A stretch of DNA of 64,000 nt, taken from Methylopila sp. Yamaguchi. GTDB taxonomy: Bacteria; Pseudomonadota; Alphaproteobacteria; Rhizobiales; Methylopilaceae. Location: NCBI RefSeq assembly GCF_002897035.1, contig NZ_BAUX01000007.1, positions 62,001 to 126,000 of the forward strand. The letters are read 5' to 3'. The notes beneath the pieces are model-generated. The model was given only the letters and a program-made list of their open reading frames with translations, was not told the origin of the DNA and did not search any database. Positions 1-7,994 of the stretch are shown here, piece by piece (within the stretch, counting starts at the first letter, position 1; each line of letters starts with the position of its first letter). The position numbers and the translations under genes were made by a program.

Positions 1-857
1 CGCAGTTCTCGATCCACCGGGCGGATCTGGTCGACGTTCTGCTCGGCGCCGTGTGCGAACGGCTGGGCGCGGACCGGATCACGTTGGGCGCCCGCTGCGT
101 CGGCGCGCGGCAGACGGCGGACGGCGTCACGGCGGACCTCGTCGACCGACGGTCCGGCGCGCCTCTCCCGCCCGCGACCGGCGCGGCGCTGGTCGGTTGC
201 GACGGCATCCACTCGACAATCCGGGCCCTGTTTTATCCGGACGAGGCCCCGCCGCGGTACTCGGGCGTCTTTATGTGGCGCGGCGTTTCGCGCGGCCCCC
301 GCCTACTGACGGGGGCGAGCATGGTCCGCGCCGGCGTCACGAGCGTCGGCAAGATGGTCGTCTACCCGATCAAGGACCTCGACGACGGTCGTCAGCTCCT
401 GAACTGGGTGGCGGAGCTGGACCTGCCCGACAGCGCATCCGGCTTCACCCGCGACCGGGACTGGAACAAGACCGGCGACGTCGCTGACTTCGCCCACGTC
501 TACGCCGATTGGCGTTTCGACTGGCTCGACGTGCCTGCGATGATCCGCGACGCGGAGATCGTGCTTCGTTTCCCGATGATGGACCGCGACCCCGTCGACC
601 GCTGGAGCTTCGGCCGCATCACGCTGCTCGGCGACGCGGCGCACCCGATCGTGCCTCTCGGCTCCAACGGCGCCGGGCAGGCGATCCTCGACGCGCGGGC
701 GCTGGCGGACAGCCTCTCGCTCGCGCCGCCGAAAGCCGCCTTCCTCGCCTACGAACGCAACCGTCTCCCGGCCACCACGACGCTCGTGATGTCCGATCGA
801 GCCGGCGTCCCCGACGAGCGCCTGCGCGCGGCGCACGCGCTCGAAGCCGCTTCCTGA
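1..857 (+). CDS. FAD-dependent aromatic monooxygenase (PHBH fold, PhzS-like), 5' truncated by window edge
   Basis: Single-component flavin hydroxylase of the PF01494 type. The frame is open from base 3 and encodes an SIHRADL segment that lies about 100 residues inside these enzymes, so the GTG at 51 is internal and the true start is off the window. GCDGIHSTIR is the DG motif (FAD/NADPH contact) and RITLLGDAAHP is the GD motif that binds the FAD ribityl chain. Such enzymes add one oxygen to an aromatic ring, some with decarboxylation; the substrate cannot be read from sequence. It sits 46 bases upstream of a DAHP synthase and a dehydroshikimate dehydratase, so a role in tailoring a shikimate-derived aromatic acid is a reasonable inference. 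PhzS, 6-hydroxynicotinate 3-monooxygenase and salicylate hydroxylase relatives all share this architecture. Confidence 0.85.
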   Translation, partial: QFSIHRADLVDVLLGAVCERLGADRITLGARCVGARQTADGVTADLVDRRSGAPLPPATGAALVGCDGIHSTIRALFYPDEAPPRYSGVFMWRGVSRGPRLLTGASMVRAGVTSVGKMVVYPIKDLDDGRQLLNWVAELDLPDSASGFTRDRDWNKTGDVADFAHVYADWRFDWLDVPAMIRDAEIVLRFPMMDRDPVDRWSFGRITLLGDAAHPIVPLGSNGAGQAILDARALADSLSLAPPKAAFLAYERNRLPATTTLVMSDRAGVPDERLRAAHALEAAS

Positions 858-903
858 TCCCCCGATCCCTGCGCTGCAGGGCGCCGACGTGGAGAACGCA
901 GCA

Positions 904-2304
904 ATGGCTTACCACTGGTCCCCCGACAGCTGGCGGTCGAAACGCGCGCGCCAGATGCCGACCTACGCCGACCGCGGCGCGCTCGAGCGCACTGAACATG
1001 GCCTGAAATCGCGGCTTCCCCTGGTCTCGATCGCCGAGACGCGGCGTCTGAAGTCGCAGCTCGCTCGCGTCGCGGCGGGCGAGGCCTATCTGCTGCAGGG
1101 AGGCGATTGCGCGGAGAGCTTCTCGGAATGTGACGCCGAGTGCCTGCGCGCCACCGTCGCCACGCTGATGCAGATGTCGGCGGCATTGACGCTCGGCGCG
1201 CTCGCGCCCGTGGTGAAGATCGGCCGCCTGGCCGGGCAGTTCGCTAAGCCGCGCTCGGAACCGACCGAAGTCCGTGACGGCGTCGAGCTGCCTTCCTACC
1301 GCGGCGACATCGTCAACGACGCGGCCTTCAGCCAGGACGCCCGCGACGCCGATCCCAGCCGCATGCTCGCGGCCTACGCACAGTCCGCCTCGACGCTGAA
1401 CCTGGTCCGGTCACTTTCGCAGAGCGCATTGGCGGACTTCACCCGCATGGGCGCGGGCGCCTGGGGCGCAGGCCGCGGCGACCACGACGCCCTCAGCGCG
1501 CGTTTGAGCGAAACCGCGGCCTTCATGTCGGCCGCCGGACTGATCGCCGGCCCCGGCCTGCAGATGACCATGAGCGAGATCTATTCGAGCCACGACGCCG
1601 TGCTGCTGAACTACGAGGAGGCGATGACCCGCTTCGACGCCGACAGCGGGGACTGGTACGACGCCTCCGCCCACATGCTTTGGATCGGCGAGCGCACCCG
1701 CGATCCCGCCGAAGCCCATGTCGAGTACCTCCGCGGCGTCGGCAACCCCGTCGGCCTGAAGTGCAGCGCAACGCTGGGACGCGACGAACTGCTCAAGCTG
1801 ATCGACATCCTGAACCCTGCGAACGAACCCGGACGGCTGACGCTCATCGTCCGCATGGGCGCGGACGCGATCGAGGCGCGCTTGCCCGCCTTGGTCCGCA
1901 CGGTGCGGAGCGAAGGCCGCGCGGTGGTCTGGGCGAGCGACCCGATGCACGGCAATACGGTGAAGCTCTCGAACGGCATGAAGACGCGGCCGTTCGAAGC
2001 CGTGTTCGCCGAGGCGAGCCGCTTCTTCGACGTGCTCTGGAGCGAAGGCGCGCACCCGGGCGGCCTGCACTTGGAGATGACCGGCAAGGACGTGACCGAA
2101 TGCACGGGCGGGCGCCGCGGCGTGACCGAGGCGATGGTTCCCGAGCGCTACCACACCGCCTGCGACCCGCGGCTCAACGGCTCCCAGGCCCTCGAGCTCG
2201 CCATCGGTATCTCGGAACAGATCAAAGCCGAACGAGAGGCTCGGATGGCGGCGACGACCTACGACAGCCGCCTCCCCTTGCGCTCGGACCCGCGCGTCGC
2301 CTGA
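904..2304 (+). CDS. Class II 3-deoxy-D-arabino-heptulosonate 7-phosphate synthase
   Basis: Condenses phosphoenolpyruvate and erythrose 4-phosphate, the entry step of the shikimate pathway. Family blocks seen in order: LLQGGDCAESF (metal-ligand Cys), KIGRLAGQFAKPRS, YRGDIVN, HMLWIGERTR, NPVGLKCSATL, VVWASDPMHGNT, GGLHLEMTGKDVTECTGG and YHTACDPRLNGSQALELA. These cover the metal, PEP and phosphate sites, so the enzyme should be active. At 466 residues it is close to normal length for plant/PhzC-type enzymes. ATG 904 is preferred over the in-frame GTG at 889 because GGAG at 891-894 is well spaced from it. A second, pathway-dedicated DAHP synthase inside an island next to a dehydroshikimate dehydratase suggests precursor supply for a specialised product; it could also simply be the housekeeping AroA-II. 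Confidence 0.93.
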   Translation: MAYHWSPDSWRSKRARQMPTYADRGALERTEHGLKSRLPLVSIAETRRLKSQLARVAAGEAYLLQGGDCAESFSECDAECLRATVATLMQMSAALTLGALAPVVKIGRLAGQFAKPRSEPTEVRDGVELPSYRGDIVNDAAFSQDARDADPSRMLAAYAQSASTLNLVRSLSQSALADFTRMGAGAWGAGRGDHDALSARLSETAAFMSAAGLIAGPGLQMTMSEIYSSHDAVLLNYEEAMTRFDADSGDWYDASAHMLWIGERTRDPAEAHVEYLRGVGNPVGLKCSATLGRDELLKLIDILNPANEPGRLTLIVRMGADAIEARLPALVRTVRSEGRAVVWASDPMHGNTVKLSNGMKTRPFEAVFAEASRFFDVLWSEGAHPGGLHLEMTGKDVTECTGGRRGVTEAMVPERYHTACDPRLNGSQALELAIGISEQIKAEREARMAATTYDSRLPLRSDPRVA

Positions 2305-2333
2305 GCCTTCATCGCACCTGAGGAGAGACCGCC

Positions 2334-4217
2334 ATGTCTGCGTCCCACGTCCTCAAACCGCGTCCCACGTCGATTGCGACGGTCACGCTGAGCGGAGGCC
2401 TCCGAGAGAAGCTGATCGCCGCCGCAGCGGTGGGCTTCGACGGCGTCGAGATCTTCGAGAACGATCTCCTCGCCTACGCCGGCTCGCCGCAAGACGTGGG
2501 GAAGCTCGCTAGGGATCTCGGTCTTACGATCGTGCTCTATCAGCCTTTCCGGGATTTCGAAGCGACCCCTGGGCGCCTTGCGGCTAACCTCGATCGCGCC
2601 GAACGGAAGTTCGACGTCATGCAGCAGCTCGGCGTCGATCTCCTGCTCGCGTGCAGCAACACGCAGGCGGACGCGGTGGACGACGACGCCCGAGCGGCGG
2701 CGGATCTTTACGCGCTGGCGGACCGGGCCGGGGCGCGCGGACTGCGGATCGGCTACGAGGCCCTCTCCTGGGGAAGGCGCGTCCGCCGATGGGCGCGCGC
2801 CTGGGACATCGTGCGGAAAGCGGAGCACCCCGCCCTTGGCCTCGTGCTCGACAGCTTCCACACGCTGTGCGTCGGCGACGCCTTTCCGGGTCCCGATGAG
2901 GCGCCTCCCGGCGACAAGATCTTCTTCGTCCAGTTGGCCGACGCGCCGCGGCTCACGCTTGACCCGCTCTCCTGGAGCCGTCACCACCGGGTGTTTCCGG
3001 GCCAGGGCCAGCTGGCCGTCGCCCCGTTTCTGAAAGCCGTCTGCGAGGCCGGATACGCCGGCCCCCTCTCGCTCGAGGTCTTCAACGACAATTTTCGAGC
3101 GGCCCCTGCCCTTGCGATCGCGCGCGACGGACTTCGCTCTCTCCTCGCCCTGCAGGACGAAGCGCGTGTCGCCGGCGGCGCGCCATTGCCCGCCGCCGGT
3201 ACGCACCGCGGCGTCGCCTATCTCGAATTCGCAGTGGACCAGCGCGCCCGCGAAGCGTTCGCCGCGCGCTTCATCGAGCTTGGCTTTGTCCACGTCGGCG
3301 CACGGCCGGCGAAGGCCGTCGATCTGTACCGCCAGGGCGAGATCGCCATCGCGCTCAACGCCGACCCTCGCGGCGAAGCGGGCGGGCGCGCCCGCGTCTG
3401 TGGGCCGTCGCTGCACGCGATCGGCCTTGCCGTCGACGCCCCCGCGGCGGCTCTGGCGCGTGGGCGGGCGTTCCGCTGCGAGGCCTCGCCCTCCGATGAT
3501 GGCGTCAGAGACGCGTCGTCCCTCGTCTTACGGACGCCTGACCGCATCCTGATCGAGCTGCTAGGACCCGAGGGCCTCGGGGAGGTCTTGGCGCGCTTCG
3601 ATCCCATAGAGCAGGACCAGCAGGCCGCCGGTGGCCTCAGGCGCATCGATCATCTGGCGCAGGCGATTCCGCTGCAGGAGATGGACGGCATCGCCTTGTT
3701 CCTCACGGCCGTCTTGGGCCTTTCCGCCCAACAGTCGTTCGAAATCGCTGATCCTCATGGGTTGATCGAAAGCCGGGCTTTGGTGAGCGATGGGCGAGCG
3801 CTGGCGTTGCCCCTCAACGCGACGAAAAGTGCGGACACCATGACGGGCCGACGCATCGCCCGGCCCGAACGGCCGGCTGTACACCACATCGCTTTCGAAA
3901 CTGACGACATTTTCGCGGCGGTTCGCTCGATGCGAGCCCGGGGAGCGGCAACCCTTTCAATTCCTCACAATTACTACGAGGATCTTGGGTCACGGTTCAC
4001 GCTCGACAGCGAGTTTGTAAATCGCCTCGAACGTCACTCCGTCATGTATGACGAGGACGAAACCGGACACTTCCTGCATGCCTACGGCCCCGCCTTCGCA
4101 AACGGGCTTTTCTTCGAGATCGTCGAAAGAAAGGGTTACTCAGGATTTGGCGCGCCCAACGCCCCCGTCCGGGTCGCGTGTCAAGCTCATGAGTATGAGC
4201 GAGAATGTCCAACTTGA
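2334..4217 (+). CDS. 3-Dehydroshikimate dehydratase / HPPD-like two-domain fusion (QuiC1 family)
   Basis: Residues 1-280 form a xylose-isomerase-like TIM barrel that converts 3-dehydroshikimate to protocatechuate. Metal ligands are recognisable at Glu142 (GYEALSWG), Asp173 and His176 (LDSFHTLC), Gln200 (FVQLADA) and Glu248 (LSLEVFND). Residues 290-627 are two vicinal-oxygen-chelate modules like 4-hydroxyphenylpyruvate dioxygenase; the HPPD iron triad appears kept (His in RIDHLAQ, His in VHHIAF, Glu in LFFEIVERKGY). In characterised QuiC1 proteins the second module is not known to be needed for dehydratase activity, so its role is open. The ATG follows GAGGAGAG. Only 29 bases separate it from the DAHP synthase, so the two are probably co-transcribed: more flux into the pathway, then diversion to protocatechuate. 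GC content falls noticeably past residue 500. Confidence 0.88.
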   Translation: MSASHVLKPRPTSIATVTLSGGLREKLIAAAAVGFDGVEIFENDLLAYAGSPQDVGKLARDLGLTIVLYQPFRDFEATPGRLAANLDRAERKFDVMQQLGVDLLLACSNTQADAVDDDARAAADLYALADRAGARGLRIGYEALSWGRRVRRWARAWDIVRKAEHPALGLVLDSFHTLCVGDAFPGPDEAPPGDKIFFVQLADAPRLTLDPLSWSRHHRVFPGQGQLAVAPFLKAVCEAGYAGPLSLEVFNDNFRAAPALAIARDGLRSLLALQDEARVAGGAPLPAAGTHRGVAYLEFAVDQRAREAFAARFIELGFVHVGARPAKAVDLYRQGEIAIALNADPRGEAGGRARVCGPSLHAIGLAVDAPAAALARGRAFRCEASPSDDGVRDASSLVLRTPDRILIELLGPEGLGEVLARFDPIEQDQQAAGGLRRIDHLAQAIPLQEMDGIALFLTAVLGLSAQQSFEIADPHGLIESRALVSDGRALALPLNATKSADTMTGRRIARPERPAVHHIAFETDDIFAAVRSMRARGAATLSIPHNYYEDLGSRFTLDSEFVNRLERHSVMYDEDETGHFLHAYGPAFANGLFFEIVERKGYSGFGAPNAPVRVACQAHEYERECPT

Positions 4218-4485
4218 GACCTCCCAGGTCGCGCGATCGCGGATGGCATGGGGCAATCCGACTCTTACTTCCGCTGAACTTGAGCCGTAACGTCATAGCT
4301 GCGACGTCACCGCTGCCGCGCGCGCAGCGGCGACATAAGTAAGTTTCGCCGGAGCCCGTCGACGTCAGCGAGACACGGGATCGCGGCCACGGAAACGCCA
4401 CGGAAACCCGCGAACCGACCGCGAACATGCAGTGGCTCTTAGGTCGACAAATCGTTGCAAAATGAGCAGCTGCAGCGTCGAGGGA

Positions 4486-4534
<49 letters not shown>

Positions 4535-4539
4535 ACAGA

Positions 4540-4577
4540 ATGAGGCGGTTCCGGAGCTTCCGGGGCCGCCTCATTTG
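4540..4577 (+). terminator. Rho-independent terminator following the tRNA-Val fragment
   Basis: ATGAGGCGG at 4540-4548 pairs with CCGCCTCAT at 4566-4574, with an inner CCGG/CCGG pairing, and is followed by TTGTTT. It lies 5 bases after the tRNA CCA end, as expected of the original terminator of the tRNA-Val gene displaced by integration. Confidence 0.75.
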
Positions 4578-4753
4578 TTTCAGACGTAAGGAACCCGCGC
4601 GTTCGTTGGCCGGACCTCTCGCGACCTCACGAACGCCTTGGTGTCGCGGCGCTCGATCGCGGAACGCCGCTCAGGCCGCCAGATGCGACGGCGCCCCTGA
4701 CGAAGTCGTGAGCCCCGCTGTGGGAGCGCTTTGGCGCCCTAAGTTTTCACGTG

Positions 4754-5224
4754 ATGACGGAGCTCACGCCCTTCGAGATCGACGCCGCACTGCGCCTTCT
4801 GGCAGCAACAGTGTGCGGCCTCGCCGTCGGCTTCAACCGCGATCTCAAGCAGAAGCCGACCGGGATGCGGACGCTCGGCCTTGTGAGCCTCGGGGCGTGC
4901 CTCGTGTCGCTGGCCGGTCTCCAGGCTGACCCCATGCGGTCGGATCCCGACGCGATGAGCCGCGTGGTGCAGGGCGTGCTTCAGGGCGTGATGACGGGCA
5001 TCGGCTTCATCGGCGCCGGCGTGATCCTGAAGCAGCCGGGAGACGGGACCGTCAGGGGCCTGACGACGGCCGCCACGGTCTGGATCACCGCAGGGCTTGG
5101 CGTGGCCTGCGCGCTCGCGTCGTGGACGATCATCGCGCTCGGCGTCGTGCTGGCGCTGCTCGTGCTGATCCTGCCGCGCAAGGTGGCCAAGGCGATCGGC
5201 GCGAACTTCGACGACACCGACTGA
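4754..5224 (+). CDS. MgtC/SapB family inner-membrane protein
   Basis: 156-residue hydrophobic protein with the MgtC N-terminal domain. About four to five membrane segments are visible, with family motifs GLAVGFNRDLKQKPTGMRT (residues 23-41) and the glycine-rich TGIGFIGAGVILK. The soluble C-terminal domain of Salmonella MgtC is missing, as in the short SapB-type members. Family members are linked to magnesium limitation, acid stress and, in some species, F-ATPase inhibition; none can be assigned here. An in-frame GTG one codon upstream (4751) is an equal start candidate and no clear Shine-Dalgarno is seen. It is the first gene right of the island edge and appears monocistronic. Confidence 0.85.
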   Translation: MTELTPFEIDAALRLLAATVCGLAVGFNRDLKQKPTGMRTLGLVSLGACLVSLAGLQADPMRSDPDAMSRVVQGVLQGVMTGIGFIGAGVILKQPGDGTVRGLTTAATVWITAGLGVACALASWTIIALGVVLALLVLILPRKVAKAIGANFDDTD

Positions 5225-5513
5225 ACGGCGACCTCGCGGCGCTGCGTCCGGCCTCCTTTCTAGAAGCGCCTGCCGCGGGCGTGCGTCGCCTCTCGCCGTC
5301 GCACAGTTGGCGCTTTCGCCATCGCGCGTTTGCGGCGCTCGGCCCCTCCGGGCCGCCGCACGGCACGCAATTGGCGCCTGCAGTCTGGAACGTTTCGAAC
5401 AGCTGAGCGCTTCAGTCCAGTTGGCTCGTTGGAGAGCGACGGCTTCGCTCGGCTGACGAGCCTTGGCTGTCTGACGCCGCCGGCGCGACGTTTACAGAGA
5501 TGAGGCGGCCAGC
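5225..5513. other. Intergenic region upstream of katE
   Basis: 289 bases with no convincing ORF. It should hold the katE promoter, but no known OxyR-like or sigma motif can be named with confidence. GAGGCGG at 5501-5507 serves as the katE ribosome-binding site. Confidence 0.4.
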
Positions 5514-7610
5514 ATGGCGGACGCAGAAACCACCAAGACCACGATCTCGGCGACGCACCTTGGCGCCGGCGGCGAACTTCATCAGACCGCATCAAGCCCC
5601 GGCGCCCGGATCACCACCAATCACGGCGCGCCGATCAGCGACAACCAGAATTCGCTGAAGGCGGGCGGCCGCGGTCCGACGCTGCTCGAGGACTTCGTTC
5701 TCCGCGAGAAGATCCAGCATTTCGATCATGAGCGGATCCCCGAGCGCATCGTCCATGCGCGGGGCTCAGCCGCCCACGGCTTCTTCGAGTTGACGGAGTC
5801 GCTCGCCGACGTCACGACCGCCAAAATCCTCACCGAAGTCGGCAAGAAGACTGAGGTCTTCACACGCTTCTCCACCGTCGCCGGCGGCGCGGGGTCGGTC
5901 GACACGCCGCGCGACGTGCGCGGCTTCGCGGTCAAGTTCTACACCAGCGAAGGCAACTGGGACCTCGTCGGCAACAACATCCCGGTGTTCTTCATCCAGG
6001 ACGCGATCAAGTTCCCGGACCTGATCCATTCGGTGAAGATGGAGGCCGACAGCGGCTATCCGCAGGCGGCGTCCGCCCACGACACCTTCTGGGACTTCAT
6101 CAGCCTGATGCCGGAATCGACCCACATGATCATGTGGGCGATGTCGGACCGCGCCATCCCGCGCTCGCTTCGCATGATCGAGGGGTTCGGCGTCAACACC
6201 TTCCGCCTGCTGAACGCGGACGGCGTCGCGACACTCGTGAAGTTCCACTGGCGGCCCAAACTTGGCGCCCAGTCCACCTGCTGGGACGAGGCGGTCAAGA
6301 TCGCCGGCGCCGACCCGGATTACCACCGGCGCGACCTTTACGAGGCGATCTCGGACGGCGCGTTTCCCGAATGGGAGTTCGGCGTCCAGCTCTTCACCCA
6401 GGAGGAGGCCGACGCGCTGCCGTTCGACATCCTCGACGCGACCAAGATCATCCCCGAAGAGGTCGCGCCGATCCGCGTGATCGGCCGGATGGTGCTGAAC
6501 CGAAACCCCGACAACTTCTTCGCCGAGACGGAGCAGGTCGCGTTCCTGCCGACCAACATCCCGCCCGGCATCGACGTGTCGGAGGACCCGCTGCTGCAGG
6601 GCCGGCTGTTCTCCTACCAGGACACCCAGCTCTCGCGCCTCGGGACGGTCAACTTCCACCAGCTCCCGATCAACCAGGCGAAGGGCTGCCCGTTCCAGAA
6701 CTTCCAGCGCGACGGGCGGATGCAGACGAGCGTTCCGAAGGGCCGGGCGAACTACGAGCCGAACAGCCTGTCCGATGCCGGCGAGGACGGCGGCCCGCGG
6801 GCCGACCCCAAGGGCGGCTTCCGGACGACGGCCGTCCCGGTCGAGGGTACCAAGGCGCGGATCCGGTCCGAGACCTTCGCCGACCATTACAGCCAGGCGC
6901 GGCTGTTCTTCCGGTCGCAGACGAAGCCGGAGCAGGCGCATATCGCGAGCGCGCTCGTGTTCGAGCTTTCGAAGGTGTCGCTCGAGCACGTGCGGCTGCG
7001 CGTGCTCGCCAACCTGCAGAACGTGGACGAGGAGCTCGCGACGCGCGTCGGAGCCGGGCTCGCCATGGACCTGCCGGAGAAGGCGAAAGCCGCCGTCGAG
7101 CCGATCGACCTCGATCCGTCGCCTGCGCTTCGCATCGTCGGCAAGTATCCGGAGACGCTTCGCGGCCGCGCGCTGGGGTTGCTCGTCACCGACGGGGCCG
7201 ACGGCGCGATCGTCGACGCGCTCAAGGCGGCGGCCGAGTCCGAAGACGCGAAGGTCAAGATCGTCGCGCTCAAGGTCGGCGGCGTGACGCTGAAGGACGG
7301 TCGGAAGCTGAAGGCCGACGCTCAGTTGCAGGGCGCCCCCTCGGTCATCTTCGACGCGGTCGCGATCGTGGCCTCCGAAGCGGGCTGCGCCGAACTTCTG
7401 AGGGAAGGCGCGGCGATCGACTTCGCCAAGGACGCCTTCGGCCACCTTAAGGCGATCGGGCATACGAAGGAGGCGCAGCCTCTGCTCGACAAGGCCGGAG
7501 TCGAGCCCGACGCCGGCGTGGTCGATCTTGGAAGCGGCGCGGAGGCGTTCCTCAAGCCTGCGCGCACCCGTCAGTGGGACCGCGAACCGAAGGTGCGCAT
7601 CCTCGCCTGA
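5514..7610 (+). CDS. katE: Large-subunit catalase HPII (clade 2)
   Basis: Haem catalase degrading hydrogen peroxide in the cytoplasm. At 698 residues it is full length for clade 2 enzymes. Active-site residues line up with E. coli HPII at a constant offset: His81 (RIVHARGSAAHG), Asn154 (GNNIPVFF) and the proximal haem ligand Tyr368 (RLFSYQDT). A C-terminal DJ-1/PfpI-like flavodoxin domain occupies about residues 545-698. Methanol and choline oxidation elsewhere in the window generate reducing equivalents or H2O2, so a peroxide scavenger is in keeping, though nothing ties the regulation together. The start is set by the ATG after GAGGCGG. Confidence 0.96.
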   Translation: MADAETTKTTISATHLGAGGELHQTASSPGARITTNHGAPISDNQNSLKAGGRGPTLLEDFVLREKIQHFDHERIPERIVHARGSAAHGFFELTESLADVTTAKILTEVGKKTEVFTRFSTVAGGAGSVDTPRDVRGFAVKFYTSEGNWDLVGNNIPVFFIQDAIKFPDLIHSVKMEADSGYPQAASAHDTFWDFISLMPESTHMIMWAMSDRAIPRSLRMIEGFGVNTFRLLNADGVATLVKFHWRPKLGAQSTCWDEAVKIAGADPDYHRRDLYEAISDGAFPEWEFGVQLFTQEEADALPFDILDATKIIPEEVAPIRVIGRMVLNRNPDNFFAETEQVAFLPTNIPPGIDVSEDPLLQGRLFSYQDTQLSRLGTVNFHQLPINQAKGCPFQNFQRDGRMQTSVPKGRANYEPNSLSDAGEDGGPRADPKGGFRTTAVPVEGTKARIRSETFADHYSQARLFFRSQTKPEQAHIASALVFELSKVSLEHVRLRVLANLQNVDEELATRVGAGLAMDLPEKAKAAVEPIDLDPSPALRIVGKYPETLRGRALGLLVTDGADGAIVDALKAAAESEDAKVKIVALKVGGVTLKDGRKLKADAQLQGAPSVIFDAVAIVASEAGCAELLREGAAIDFAKDAFGHLKAIGHTKEAQPLLDKAGVEPDAGVVDLGSGAEAFLKPARTRQWDREPKVRILA

Positions 7611-7640
7611 TCGTCGCACACGTCGCGGCGACCCCGGCCT

Positions 7641-7660
7641 CCGGCGGCGCGCGCCGCCGG
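7641..7660. terminator. Candidate transcription terminator after katE
   Basis: Perfect 20-base self-complementary palindrome of CCGGCGGCGC and its complement, 30 bases past the katE stop. No T-run follows, so termination by this hairpin alone is uncertain. Confidence 0.35.
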
Positions 7661-7697
7661 GGCTCGTTGTGCGGACGCGGCGAGCCCCGCGAACGAG

Positions 7698-7945
7698 TTA
7701 GCCCGCGTTTGCTTGCCGGGGGGGACGGCAGGACTCGCGCACGACGAGAGAGACCGGCACCCGGACGCAGCGCGGAGGTTCGGTGGTGCGGCCCGTGACG
7801 CGGTCGAGAAGCATCTGGGCGGCGTGGCGGCCCATTTCAGCGCGGTCCCACTGCAGCGCGGTGATCGCCGGCGTCGACAGCTCTGCGAGGTCGGAGTCGC
7901 CTGTCTGCATCTCGGTGACCTCCTCGCCACGGGCCCCGGGCGCGC
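7698..7945 (-). pseudogene. C-terminal remnant of a LacI-family regulator
   Basis: About 75 codons encode the end of a LacI/GalR effector domain: DLAELSTPAITALQWDRAEMG, then AAQMLLDRVTGR and RVPVSLVVRESC, which match the last strand-helix elements of that family. Upstream reading becomes unlike the family within about ten codons, and no helix-turn-helix or rest of the periplasmic-binding-protein fold is present. The remnant precedes nothing it could regulate by itself and is best read as decayed. Confidence 0.7.
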
Positions 7946-7994
7946 GCTGGCTCCGTCGACCGCGAAGGCGTGTCTTCGCCGCTGTCGACGGTCG

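Noticed and set aside
4218-4485. Insertion-sequence remnant beside the tRNA fragment
   Set aside because: Short repeated CACGGAAAC units occur, but no transposase codons or terminal inverted repeats can be supported.
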